From Acanthochromis polyacanthus (Eukaryota > Chordata > Actinopteri > Pomacentridae), in NCBI RefSeq assembly GCF_021347895.1, contig NC_067132.1, forward strand, positions 5,583,768 to 5,647,767: a stretch of DNA of 64,000 bases. Direction: 5' to 3'. This document shows positions 22,458-32,429 of this stretch, one piece after another (positions within the stretch are counted from its first letter, which is position 1; each line of letters opens with the position of its first letter). Both the position numbers and the translations under genes were made by a program. The notes beneath the pieces were generated by a model. That model made no database searches. It was given only the letters and a program-made list of their open reading frames with translations, and had not been told where the DNA came from.

Positions 22458-23705
22458 ATGTCAGCTGAGTCAGATGGTGTTAACGAGAATGAAATGGAGT
22501 GGATGATATCCAGATCTGCAAGACAGAAAAGGGCTGCTAGAGAGAGGAACAGGAAAGAACGGGAGTTAAGCTGGTCTGATGGTAGTGAAGTAGAACCGAA
22601 TCAGAGGAAAAAGTCAAGGCATAGTCCTCAAAAGCAGTCTGGATATGAACAAACAAGTGAATGGAAGGTAGTGATTGAGTTTAATCAAGATGGAGGTCAT
22701 TATCACCCGATAAAGATTACTAAAGCAATCGAGGAGGAGATTGGTAAAATCAAGTTCGCGAGGTTCATGAAAAACAAACAAGTTATGATTTATGCAGACA
22801 GTAAGCAACAGCAAGAGAAAATCCTCGGCATGAACACCTTGCTTGGGGAGAGAATGAAAACTCACGTTCCTGGGGTTATGGCGAGTGCTCGAGGTGTCAT
22901 TACGGGAGTACCGTTAAGTATGAAGACAGAAGACATTAAAAAAGAAATTAGAGGAGGCAAGGTGGTTCAGGTAACAAGAATAAAAACTAAAAGGGATGGA
23001 GTATTGAAAGATACTACAGCTGTAATTCTTCAGTTTGAGAAAGAGTTACCTGGATCAGTACAAATGGGGTACATAAATTTCAGTGTAAGGGAATTTATTC
23101 CAAAACCTCTCAGGTGTTTTGCTTGTCAAAGAATGGGGCATATAGCCAAACACTGTAATGGTAAACTTAGATGTGCTAGGTGTGGAGGACAGCATGAGTA
23201 TGGGAAATGTGAAAAAGAAGCTAAAGTTAAATGTTGCAATTGTGGTGGGGATCACAGCGCAGCTTATGAAGGCTGTATAGTGCAAAAAGAAGCCAGAGAA
23301 GTTCAGAGGGTTAAAATAACAGAAAGGCTGTCATACTCAGAAGCACTCAAGAAAGTCAGAGTGAAGGGAACTAATCAAAACATTGTAAGTGAGCTGGTCC
23401 AAAGGAAAACATGGCAAGACAAGACCCATACAAGAATGAGCCAAATTCAGAATCCAGTACAGAGTGACTGTAGTCATAAATGCAATATTGGAGAAAATAA
23501 CATAGTTGTCAATAAAATCCAGTTTGTGGCCTTTATCTGCCATACCATTAATGTTGCCACACAAATGACGAGGAAAAGTGATAAAATCAAAACTATTGTG
23601 GAAGCAGCAGGAAAGTTCTTGGAAATGAAAGATCTAAGAGCTGATCAAATACATGCGTTATTATCAGCAGAGGAAGCAATTGGAAATGGACAAACAGTTG
23701 AGTAA
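22458..23705 (+). CDS. LINE ORF1: nucleic-acid-binding protein with three zinc knuckles
   Basis: 415 aa from ATG 22458 (MSAESDGVNENE). An open frame extends upstream to 22317, but that part runs through the target duplication at 22326-22338 into flanking DNA, so the inner ATG is the element's own start. Residues about 20-65 are very basic (RQKRAARERNRKERE and NQRKKSRHSP). Three CCHC-type knuckles follow from about residue 220: CFACQRMGHIAKHC, CARCGGQHEYGKC and CCNCGGDHSAAYEGC. This is the layout of ORF1 proteins of I/Jockey-type LINEs, which coat the element RNA. The stop TAA lies inside the start of ORF2, with about 20 nt of overlap, suggesting coupled translation. Confidence 0.85.
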   Translation: MSAESDGVNENEMEWMISRSARQKRAARERNRKERELSWSDGSEVEPNQRKKSRHSPQKQSGYEQTSEWKVVIEFNQDGGHYHPIKITKAIEEEIGKIKFARFMKNKQVMIYADSKQQQEKILGMNTLLGERMKTHVPGVMASARGVITGVPLSMKTEDIKKEIRGGKVVQVTRIKTKRDGVLKDTTAVILQFEKELPGSVQMGYINFSVREFIPKPLRCFACQRMGHIAKHCNGKLRCARCGGQHEYGKCEKEAKVKCCNCGGDHSAAYEGCIVQKEAREVQRVKITERLSYSEALKKVRVKGTNQNIVSELVQRKTWQDKTHTRMSQIQNPVQSDCSHKCNIGENNIVVNKIQFVAFICHTINVATQMTRKSDKIKTIVEAAGKFLEMKDLRADQIHALLSAEEAIGNGQTVE

Positions 23706-26700
23706 AACATCAATTATGGTTCTCTTTATTCTCCAGTGGAATGCGAGGAGTCTTATAGCTAATGGACAAGAACTCAAAAGTTATATTTATTCACTAGAGA
23801 CTGTCCCAGATATTGTATGTATTCAGGAAACTTGGTTGAGACCCCATTTAGATTTTATAATTCCTGGATTTAGTTCAATTAGACAAGATAGGACTAGAAA
23901 TCAGAGTGGTGGAGGGTGTGCTACTTTTGTTAAAGAGGGATTAGCTTACAGGAGGATACCAACAGCTAGTGATATTGAGGGTGTGAGCCTTGAAGTATGC
24001 AGTGGAAGAACTGAAGGAAATATTAAGATAATAAATTTCTACAACCCGTGTAAAAATCTGGAGGTAGAAGTGTTAGAACAATTAGCTGGTAATCCACACA
24101 GAGGAGAAATATGGTGTGGTGATTTTAATGCTCATAATACCTTATGGGGTAGTAATCATACGGATAGAAATGGTTCAATAATAGAAGAAATTTTAGATGA
24201 AAGGTCACTGGTTTGTCTTAATGATGGACAAGGGACTAGAATTGATGTAAATAGAGGTGCCATTTCATGTATAGATCTCACAATAGTGTCTGAATCGTTA
24301 GCTAATTGTTGTGAATGGAGAGTTAGGAATGAGTCTCTGGTAGGTAGTGATCATTTTCCAATACTAATTAAAATTAATAAAGAGGTATCCAAACAGATGG
24401 GCTGCACCTTTACGAGATGGTGCTTTGATAAAGCTGACTGGAAGAAATTTAAACATAGGTGTGAAGTCACAGTAGGCCTCATTAGTCTAGAAGGTGATAT
24501 AGAGGATAATGCTAAACAGGTTGCAGAACATATTATAGATGCTGCAAACTTGAATGTTGGTAAGAAAACAACAGGGAGTAGGAGAAGGGTAGTTCCATGG
24601 TGGAATGAGGAATGCACTAAAGCAATTAAAGAAAGAAACAGGGCTTTTAGAAAGCTAATGAAAAATATGATACAAGAAAATCTAATAGAGTTCAAAAGAA
24701 AAAGGGCGTGTGTTCGGAAAATAATTAAAGAGGCAAAGAAGAGATCATGGAGAAATTTCTGTTCCACCATTGGGAGAGAAACCAAGCTAGATCAGGTGTG
24801 GGCCATGTTTAGGAAAATGAATGGTAACAGGAACTCAGGTAAATCCTCAGTACTGATTCATGAAGATGAGGTGATTACTTCAGATAAAGGAAAAGCAGAA
24901 TTACTTGGGAAAACCTTTGCTGCCATTCATAGTGGTGATCATCTAGATGATTTACACAGGGAAAGGAGAGAATTGGTTCTTAGGGAACATGGAAACATCT
25001 GGGAAATAAAAGAAAATTGTAGCTCACCATTAGATATGGAGTTCACAATGAAAGAGCTAAAAGCAGCCTTGCAAGGCACAGGTAACACGGCTCCAGGACA
25101 AGATCAACTATGTTATGCAATGTTCCGACAGCTTCCTGAAGTAACAATGCAAATAATATTGAATCTTTTCAATAAAATATGGAGAGAGGGACAGATACCT
25201 AGGAGTTGGAAGGAGGCAGTTATTCTGCCTTTTAGCAAGCCAGGAAAAGATCCTGGAAATCCAATCAATTACAGACCTATTGCATTAACATCACATATTT
25301 GCAAATGGATGGAGAGAATCATAGTAAATAGATTAGCTTTTTATTTAGAGCAGAAAGGATTGTTGAATGTTAGGCAGTATGGGTTCAGGAAAGGGCGATC
25401 AACAGTGGATGCCTTAGTTAGAGTGAGTAATGAGATTGAAAAGACTTTAAAAATGAAAGAAGTTATGATTATTGTTTTTTTTGATATTGAGAAAGCATAT
25501 GATTCAGTGTGGAGAGATGGTCTGCTCATTAAACTTAACCAAATGGGTATTGGTGGAAGAGTTTATAACTGGATAATAAATTTCTTAACGGATAGAAAAA
25601 TTAAGGTAAAAGTAGGAACAACGTTGTCTCAGGATTTTGAGGTAGAAAATGGTATTCCGCAGGGAAGTGCCATTAGTCCAATATTGTTTAATGTCATGAT
25701 TAATGATATTTTTTCAAATTTAAACTGGAATGTTAAATCAGCCCTCTATGCAGATGATGGTGCTATATGGATGAGAAGCAGAAATGTGGCTCATGTAACC
25801 AAAAATGTGATGAATGCGATTCAGGAGGTAGAGAGGTGGTCATATGAGTGGGGGTTCAAACTTTCAGTCAGTAAATCTGGTTACATGATAATAACAAATA
25901 AAAGGGAGATTAATAATATAAATCTAACGTTGTATGGGCAATCTTTGCAGAAAGTGAATGAGTTTAAGTACCTAGGTCTATGGCTGGACAATAAATATAC
26001 ATGGAAAACTCATATTCAACATTTAGAAACAAAATGTAAAAAATCAATAAACCTTTTACGAGCTGTTGCTGGGTGTAATTGGGGAGCAGATAAACAAGCA
26101 TTACTGGACATATATAAAGCATTGATGAGGTCAGCCATAGATTATGGTTGTATAATATATGGAGCGGCAGCAGTAACTACTCTCAAAAAAATAGACAGGT
26201 TACAATATAGGGCTTTGAGAATCTGTACAGGACTCATTAAAACAACACCAACTAATGCAGTCATAATAGAGGCAGGAGAAGTGCCTCTGGAGATAAGAAG
26301 AGATATATTTGCATTAAGTTACTGGGTAAAATTAAAAGGGTATGGAGGTGAGAATCCCGTGACTAATACATTAAAACAGTGCTGGGAGTATTCCACATTT
26401 AAAAGGAGAGGCTTTGGATGGGAGATAAATAATAAGGTGAAACAGCTTAACATGGAGAATTTGGATTTTGCAATAGCTAATCCAATAAGTAATGTGCCTC
26501 CATGGTTGTACCCAGAAATAAAAGTGGATATGTGTATTTTAGAAAAGAAAAGAGAATGGTGTAGGGCAGAAACTGGGATAAAAGTAAATACATATGTGAG
26601 GCAAAATTATTACAGCCACCTTAAAATATTTACAGATGGATCAAAAAATGAACATGAATATGTGGGTATTGGTATTTTTATCCCAGATTTCAATATATGT

Positions 26701-27483
26701 ATATCTAAAAGAATTTCGAATCAGTTATCAGTTTACACAGCAGAGGTGGTGGCCATTATTGTATGCTTGCAGTGGGTGGAGGAAGTCAGACCAGATCGGG
26801 TGGTGGTGTGCACTGACTCTGCAGCAGCTTTACAAAGTATACAGACAACTAATTCAGACAGAGAAGATCTTCTAATGGAAATACAGCATAGCCTATTTAG
26901 ACTACATCGGGGTGGTATTGATGTTCAGTTTTGTTGGGTACCAGCACATGAGGGGGTGAAAGGGAATGAGATGGCAGACAAATTAGCCAAAGCATCACTT
27001 AAGGGAGAAATAGCACTGCATATTCAATTAGGCAGAGGAGAAGGGAAAACAATAATTAAAAGGAAAGGACTGGAAAAATGGCAGGAAAAGTGGGATGAAG
27101 ATAAGAAGGGTAGGGGATTTCATAAAATTCAAAAATCAGTGAAAGTTAATAATTACGAAGAAAGGAGCAGGAGGGAAGAAATTGTCATCTCACGTTTACG
27201 AGTAGGACACACTGGGCTTAACAATATCATGTATCTGTTAGGGAAACGAGGAGATGATCTATGTGAAACATGCAGAGTTAAAGAAACCGTGGAACATGTG
27301 GTGATGCAGTGTAGGAAATTTTCAGTGGAAAGGGAAATGTTGGAGAGGAAAGTTAAGGAGTCGGGTAGGAAGTGGAGTCTAGTTGGAATGTTGGGAACAG
27401 AAGGAGAGGGGGAAGAGATAAGGAAAGGGAGGAGGGCGCTACTTGTGTTCCTGAGGGACACAGGGTTATTAAATAAGATATAA
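23686..27483 (+). CDS. LINE ORF2: endonuclease, reverse transcriptase, RNase H
   Basis: 1265 aa from ATG 23686 (MDKQLSKTSIMV), overlapping ORF1 by 20 nt. It makes the cut and copies the element RNA at the target. APE-type endonuclease: QWNARS near 18, QETW near 47, GDFNAH near 145, SDHFP near 221. Reverse transcriptase: YRPIALTS, FDIEKAYD near 599, GIPQGSAISP near 656, catalytic YADD at 688-691. RNase H: TDGS near 983, then TAEV, TDSAA, and VPAHEGVKGNEMAD. A Cys/His knuckle (CETCRVKETVEHVVMQC) sits near 1193. All catalytic motifs are intact and there is no internal stop. An upstream in-frame ATG at 23653 would add 11 residues; the 23686 start gives a tighter overlap. Confidence 0.92.
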   Translation: MDKQLSKTSIMVLFILQWNARSLIANGQELKSYIYSLETVPDIVCIQETWLRPHLDFIIPGFSSIRQDRTRNQSGGGCATFVKEGLAYRRIPTASDIEGVSLEVCSGRTEGNIKIINFYNPCKNLEVEVLEQLAGNPHRGEIWCGDFNAHNTLWGSNHTDRNGSIIEEILDERSLVCLNDGQGTRIDVNRGAISCIDLTIVSESLANCCEWRVRNESLVGSDHFPILIKINKEVSKQMGCTFTRWCFDKADWKKFKHRCEVTVGLISLEGDIEDNAKQVAEHIIDAANLNVGKKTTGSRRRVVPWWNEECTKAIKERNRAFRKLMKNMIQENLIEFKRKRACVRKIIKEAKKRSWRNFCSTIGRETKLDQVWAMFRKMNGNRNSGKSSVLIHEDEVITSDKGKAELLGKTFAAIHSGDHLDDLHRERRELVLREHGNIWEIKENCSSPLDMEFTMKELKAALQGTGNTAPGQDQLCYAMFRQLPEVTMQIILNLFNKIWREGQIPRSWKEAVILPFSKPGKDPGNPINYRPIALTSHICKWMERIIVNRLAFYLEQKGLLNVRQYGFRKGRSTVDALVRVSNEIEKTLKMKEVMIIVFFDIEKAYDSVWRDGLLIKLNQMGIGGRVYNWIINFLTDRKIKVKVGTTLSQDFEVENGIPQGSAISPILFNVMINDIFSNLNWNVKSALYADDGAIWMRSRNVAHVTKNVMNAIQEVERWSYEWGFKLSVSKSGYMIITNKREINNINLTLYGQSLQKVNEFKYLGLWLDNKYTWKTHIQHLETKCKKSINLLRAVAGCNWGADKQALLDIYKALMRSAIDYGCIIYGAAAVTTLKKIDRLQYRALRICTGLIKTTPTNAVIIEAGEVPLEIRRDIFALSYWVKLKGYGGENPVTNTLKQCWEYSTFKRRGFGWEINNKVKQLNMENLDFAIANPISNVPPWLYPEIKVDMCILEKKREWCRAETGIKVNTYVRQNYYSHLKIFTDGSKNEHEYVGIGIFIPDFNICISKRISNQLSVYTAEVVAIIVCLQWVEEVRPDRVVVCTDSAAALQSIQTTNSDREDLLMEIQHSLFRLHRGGIDVQFCWVPAHEGVKGNEMADKLAKASLKGEIALHIQLGRGEGKTIIKRKGLEKWQEKWDEDKKGRGFHKIQKSVKVNNYEERSRREEIVISRLRVGHTGLNNIMYLLGKRGDDLCETCRVKETVEHVVMQCRKFSVEREMLERKVKESGRKWSLVGMLGTEGEGEEIRKGRRALLVFLRDTGLLNKI

Positions 27484-27620
27484 ATAGGTAAATAGAAATG
27501 ACTGAATGATGATACACACTCTTGTGCAGTAGGTGGCGGTATGCACCTTAAGTTGTTTGCGACCCGCCATTTAAAAAGAGAGAAGAAGAAGAAGAAGGTA
27601 AGATGCAAAACTCGTTTACA

Positions 27621-27634
27621 CCAGCAGAGGGCGC
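27621..27634 (+). promoter_or_regulatory. CTCF-like core motif
   Basis: CCAGCAGAGGGCGC matches the well-known vertebrate CTCF core (CCASYAGRKGGC). It is a sequence match only and binding is not shown. It lies 14 bp downstream of the LINE insertion site. Confidence 0.45.
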
Positions 27635-27664
27635 GTGGTGCTTTGAGGATCAGTAGCTGACGCC

Positions 27665-27750
27665 GTAGAAGAAGCCTAGTCAGTACAGTGATCTGAGTAA
27701 TGTCACAACATCGAGCGCCTGTAGTAACGTTAATTTGCATCTTTTTGCAG
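27665..27750 (+). repeat. Direct repeat copy 1 (exon end followed by splice donor)
   Basis: 86 bp, matching 28463-28548 except for one base (tcgagcg versus tccagcg). It ends at cag directly before gtaagctgg. Confidence 0.9.
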
Positions 27751-28462
27751 GTAAGCTGGTTCCTAGCAACACACAAGTTGTATAAAACAGTAGTCGGGTT
27801 TCTTAAGCACCTTAGAGAGTAGAGTCTGACGAGTTAACATGTGTTTTGAAAAGTTTATGAGTTAAGAACGAGTTAGCCACCACGTTGTGTTTATGAAATG
27901 GCGGACGTCGGTTCGTAGCGACCGCCGTCATAAACCAAAGACTGTTGAAACTTGCACAAAGTAAAAGTTATGCCAAGTGTCCAGAGATGTACAAAAGCAA
28001 TGCACAAGCGTGAGTGTATGTGAAAGAAATGTAAAACAAGCTGTTAAAAGGTTTTTGGTCATAAGCACATGAGCTGTGTGTTCAGCTAACCAGGTGTTTT
28101 CATGTGGAGCTATTTCAATGCTAACGTAGTTGAGCTGAGGCATGAGAGCCTGTATTGTCACACATGGTGCATTGGCTTACGCTTTAAGTAGCTTTAGTGT
28201 GTATAAGTTGCAGGTACAGTGGTTATTAATAAGTTACAGTAATGGGTAAAAATAAGATAAATACAGTTCATACAAATAATTCAGTTAATTTAGCTGTAGT
28301 TAAAAACATGGTAAAAGCAGTGGTTAAAAGACAGGTTTTTCTGTGTTCATAAAGGTATCTTTGTAAAAGTGGGGAATTGTACAACTTGAATCAGGCAGAT
28401 GTGCTTTTGGAATATTGTGTTTACAGTACTAATATTGCTTCAGTAGTACGTGTAGATGTAAT

Positions 28463-28548
28463 GTAGAAGAAGCCTAGTCAGTACAGTGATCTGAGTAATG
28501 TCACAACATCCAGCGCCTGTAGTAACGTTAATTTGCATCTTTTTGCAG
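28463..28548 (+). repeat. Direct repeat copy 2 (joined to next exon-like sequence)
   Basis: Same 86 bp, 798 bp downstream. The gtaagctgg of copy 1 is absent and ttcctgcaaaataaa follows at once. Its pyrimidine-rich end plus CAG also looks like a splice acceptor. Confidence 0.9.
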
Positions 28549-28690
28549 TTCCTGCAAAATAAATGTGTTGCACCAGGAAGAGTTGGCCCATCTTTCTCAG
28601 CCGTGTAACAGAAGCTCTGGACCTGTATCTGCAGGACTTCACGTTGCACTGCTGCCACATGTCTGATTGAATCATTAAATGGACGAGCAA

Positions 28691-29485
28691 ACCTTCAACA
28701 AAAGTGCTCAGTCAGTTTGTTTCTTCAGCTTTTCATCTTCATGCCAAATGTATTTATTTAGCTTCTCTTTGAGCCTTTTGCTCCTCTGAGCTCATTCTAG
28801 TTGAAATGTACACAGTGACTCTGAGCCAAGCAAGTTGTGTGCACATCAATTGATTTTTATTCTTTCCTTGGCACATTCAGGGAAGTGCATTCTCGATATG
28901 CAGCCCTTAGAATAACCTGTATGTCTTTATGAGCCTATATCGGCTTATAAGTCATGTCGGGTCAAAGAGAGAATCAAAGGACAGAGCTGTCTTTTTAACT
29001 TTGCTGCCTCACAGACAGACACTCTGCAAACACTCCAGATGCTCCAGCTCATGCTAGTTGTTCTCATTCACAGATTATTTTTTATGGTCAAGCAGCTGAA
29101 CAAGTCTGAAATAGTGATTTAATTGCATTTCATAAACACGACATAGTTACCAGCGTCTGCACTGTGGTGATAACAGACTTACTATAATCAGAACATTGTT
29201 CAACCAAATTAAATGTAGTGTACATGAACACATATCTGCAGCTTAGCGTGGACATACTCTCCATCAGCTGGTGTTTATGGACTTCATCCGTCACTTGAGT
29301 GCCGTTACAGAGTCCTACCACCCCAACAAATGTTCTACCCACAACCTGCTTGGTTTTTTGTTCTCCAGTGACCACTGTTGAGATGTTTGCAGGTTTGTTT
29401 AAAAGCCATGTTGATAATTAAACACTGTAAAAATGTTATTCCAGTAAACACACCTGTACTCTCCAGTCCTTCTTTCTGCTTGTCA
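28691..29485. other. Non-genic stretch
   Basis: No gene, repeat end or RNA gene is recognised here. Confidence 0.45.
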
Positions 29486-29852
29486 TTAACCCCTTCACGC
29501 CTGTTGTCATGAATTCTCATCATACCGCTTTCATTCAGACTGCTGCATAGATGGTGTATCCATTCCCCCAATGCCGGTTTGTTCATATTCAAGACGTACT
29601 TTGGAACCTTTTGCAAGCACTGGTTTCTGATAGGACTGGTTGGAGTGGGACCTAATTATTATATGTCTGTTATTATTGTGATATATCTGTTCTATGTGTA
29701 ATAGACAAATGAACAATCTTCATTTTATTTATTTATATTTAGATGCTAGTTATTCATTTTATTTATATTTATTTTAGCAGCAGCTGGAAAGTAAAAACAC
29801 ATAAAAATGTTTTTTATGTAATTGTAAATAAATTCAGGCGTTCAGGGGTTAA
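29486..29852. mobile_element. TTAA-flanked MITE (piggyBac-like)
   Basis: Both ends carry TTAA followed by an inverted repeat. The left end reads ttaaccccttcacgcctg; the right end, reverse-complemented, reads TTAACCCCTGAACGCCTG (two mismatches in 18). Flanking TTAA and termini starting with C runs are typical of piggyBac-type elements. The 363-bp inside is AT-rich and has no transposase. Confidence 0.6.
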
Positions 29853-29944
29853 ACAGACCACTGTATGTGGTTTATTTAGTGTCTCCTCCGTCCTGCAGTT
29901 TGTTCTCTGCTGTGTCTGCAGATATCTGACCACAGAGCCAAATG

Positions 29945-29995
29945 ACTAATATCTCGAATTGGCCCGATGTAAATAACACTGAATTGAATTGCACA
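29945..29995 (+). repeat. Degenerate LINE 3' tail
   Basis: The words 'gaattggcccgatgtaaataacactgaattgaattg' resemble the common fish LINE end 'gaattggcgctatataaataaa...gaattgaattg'. It is short and decayed. Confidence 0.35.
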
Positions 29996-31504
29996 TCTTC
30001 ATTGTTTTCTCAGAAACAAATAATGCTACTGGCAAAAGTCATTGGATTGTTTGGAGTCTTGATTTTCATTGTGCTACAGAAAGGAAGTGTTCTGTCTTTA
30101 CAGTTCGCTGTAAGTTCCAGTCAGGTGGTAAACATGGAGCCTCCAATGCTCTATGAAATCACTCATTAGAAAGTACAGAATCTCAAGGTAACATCCATTA
30201 AACTGAGAAGCAAGAAAATGGGACTGTTCACTTCACCGAGTCAACAGAATAACTGGCAAGGTCTGAAATAAGTGTGGAGTGAACAAAAAGTGTTTTCCAT
30301 TTCAGTTTCAAGGAACACAAATGGCAATGCCTGGAGTTGATGCACCGCGAGTAGCAGAGGAGTAAAGAAGTAAGTCAACAGAAACTCATTTCAAGACAGG
30401 ACATATTTTTCCTTCTGCAGGGATGAAATACCAGAGAATGAAGACCAAACATGCAAACACAGAAATGCTGCTGTCATTACACAGCCTGGACTGGACAGGA
30501 AGTGTTATTACCTACTCTGAATTTCCTGTCATGAAACTGTTTTACTGTGTTTTTAGTCATGATGCACTCATGAGTATTGACTCTAAACTCTGAGAACCCA
30601 CTAGAACACTACATATATGGATGGACTACTGATGGAGCTGACCAGGCCTGGGGGCCAGGAGTTTATTGGGCTCCTGAACCAGAGTCTCTATGAAGTGAGT
30701 GTTAGCATTTCTTATTGGAAAATCACTCAAATGAAGTGACACAGACCCTCTGCAAACACCCTCAAAATGAATAGAAAGACACAAACACAGACAGCGACTA
30801 GTATGAAGACAGAGACAAAAAGACACAAAATGATTTAAAAGAGACACAAACTGCAATCAGAAGAAACAGCTACAATACTAAAAACAAATAGAAAGAGGCA
30901 AAAATGACTACTAACATGACGACAAAGACACAAAATGTGTTTGTAGCCAAAAGAGATGCCAGACAGCCACTACAGGGACGAATCATGACCCGCAGCAGTC
31001 ACAAAACAACCACAGAGGGACACCAAAAAAAGCAAAGACTAACTAAAATATTCCAGCAAGCCATCTAATCAACTGGATGTCTCACATGGCCATCCAGAGA
31101 CTTTACACAGTCTCTCTTTTGACTTTCAATTTATGCATGAGACACTGCAAAACCACGTCGTGTAAAGCAGCCTTAACTAAGACGGAGTTACAGAAGACAT
31201 GGACTGCAGCTGAACTGGAAACTCTAAGCTGCCTGTTAGTGTGTTCATTTGTCTGTGTGGCTGAACCGTTCTAACTGCTCATCCAATGACTGCTTTGTTG
31301 GGAATTCACCATTTCAAGGTTTCTCCCAGCATGCAACAGTGTACAGCTGCAGGAGCGTGGGAAGAAATATGAATGAAAAATGATCAAAAGCATCAAGAAC
31401 AGCACCACAAAGCAAAGGAAAATCAATGCTGAAATGTATTGTGACATAACTATGAACAAATGTTTATATTTGCTTTTAAATACCTCATGGATCATGACTG
31501 TCTG
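29996..31504. other. Non-genic stretch with a degenerate gacacaaaatgac-type repeat
   Basis: Between about 30775 and 30990 the words gacacaaa, agacacaaaatg and aaatgactac recur irregularly. They resemble, on the opposite strand, the minisatellite at 56790-57080. No coding signal is seen elsewhere. Confidence 0.4.
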
Positions 31505-32218
31505 AAGTTTTTAGTGACTCCTACAACTCTATTTTATCAACTGTGTGTTCGTCATAGAAAACAATCATTTATTCTTCCATAAAATTTAACACGTCTTCTG
31601 GGAATTTGACAAAATCTGCTCCATATACAGCCATGCTCATATTTGGTTAAATGTCCTTTAACCATTTTTACCTCATATTGGTGCTTTTGGTAGCCAACCA
31701 CAATCTTCTAGCAAAAGTTCTGGTTGTATCTTTGATGTCTCAGCTTCAACTTGTTTTTACACCTGTCCACAGGTTCTTAATGGGGTATAAGTCAGGATAT
31801 TGGGGGAACAGTCTAAAACCTTACTTCTAGCCTGATTTTGCCATTTTTCACCACTTCTGATGTGTCTATGGGGTCATTGTCTTGTTTGAACATCCAACTG
31901 TGTCCAAGATCAACCTTCTGGCTGATGATTTTAGGTTTTCCAGAAGAATGTGGAGGTTACCCATCCTCTTTATTATTCCATTGAGTTTGTGTAAAGCACC
32001 AGTTTCACCAGCAGCAGAACAGCCCCACAGCATCATACTACCACCACAATGCTTGTCAGTAGGTTTGGTGTTCTTGGAATTAAAGACTTTATCGTCTGTC
32101 CTCCAAATGTGTTTCTAGTCATTGTGTCCAAATAGCTCAATGTTTGTTTCATCTGACCACAGAGCTTTCCTCCTGAAGACCTTTTCTTTGTCCATGTGTT
32201 CAGCAGCAGACTTCAGTC
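31505..32218 (-). pseudogene. Tc1-like transposase, C-terminal half (interrupted by L2-A)
   Basis: On the minus strand decoded fragments read KSAAEHMDKEKVF, KALWSDETNIELFGHND, CGGSMMLWGCSAAG and QDNDPIDTSE, in the order of a Tc1-family DDE transposase. The first two catalytic aspartates can be seen (in WSDETN and QDND). Stops and frameshifts break the frame, for example right after FGHND. The coding sequence stops at 32218, where an L2 LINE begins, and continues at 37836. The outer edge near 31505 is approximate because no inverted repeat was resolved. Confidence 0.75.
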
Positions 32219-32368
32219 AAATCAAATCAAATCAAATCAAATTTATTTAAAAATAATAAAAACTAAGATAAAAACATTAACTAGGATAAAAACAATAAGA
32301 AGTAAAAGCAGACTGCACAATAAAAACAAATACAATAAATTGACTAAACAAACTGGACTGCCCCTCCC

Positions 32369-32370
<2 letters not shown>

Positions 32371-32419
<49 letters not shown>
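32371..32419. repeat. (AT)n microsatellite at left border of an insertion
   Basis: A pure AT run inside the L2-A 3' UTR. A shorter L2 tail at 37179-37456 has only atatatata at this place. The run therefore expanded here, and foreign sequence was inserted into it. Confidence 0.9.
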
Positions 32420-32420
<1 letters not shown>

Positions 32421-32429
32421 CATAGTTAA

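Larger units (their letters stand above)
22339..27594 (+). mobile_element. Intact I-group (Nimb-like) LINE with perfect 13-bp target duplication
   Basis: 5256 bp flanked by an exact duplication, AAGGTAAGATGCA, at 22326-22338 and 27595-27607. It has a 5' UTR of about 119 bp, ORF1 (zinc-knuckle protein), an overlapping ORF2 (endonuclease, RT, RNase H, zinc knuckle), a short 3' UTR and a GAA-type simple tail. Both ORFs are uninterrupted. RNase H after the RT separates it from L1, L2 and RTE and places it in the I superfamily; the Nimb assignment is from recall. No truncation, frameshift or internal stop is seen, so this looks like a young, possibly active copy. Confidence 0.88.
27608..28690 (+). 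other. Transcript-like locus: exon with donor, intron, then spliced-looking copy
   Basis: An 86-bp segment ending ...catctttttgcag occurs twice, at 27665-27750 and 28463-28548, with one mismatch. The first copy is followed by a consensus splice donor (gtaagc). The second runs straight into ttcctgcaaaataaatgtg. A transcript from 27608 spliced from 27751 to 28548 would give the same exon junction that the second copy already carries in the DNA. A possible poly(A) signal (attaaa, near 28673) follows. No protein is recognised. It could be a non-coding RNA gene, a chimeric retrocopy or a duplication that made an intron. The I-group LINE inserted right beside it. Confidence 0.45.

Noticed and set aside
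29942..30169. 75-aa ORF with a hydrophobic stretch (LAKVIGLFGVLIFIVL)
   Set aside because: It resembles a TM segment but has no splice or promoter context. It starts in LINE-tail-like sequence.
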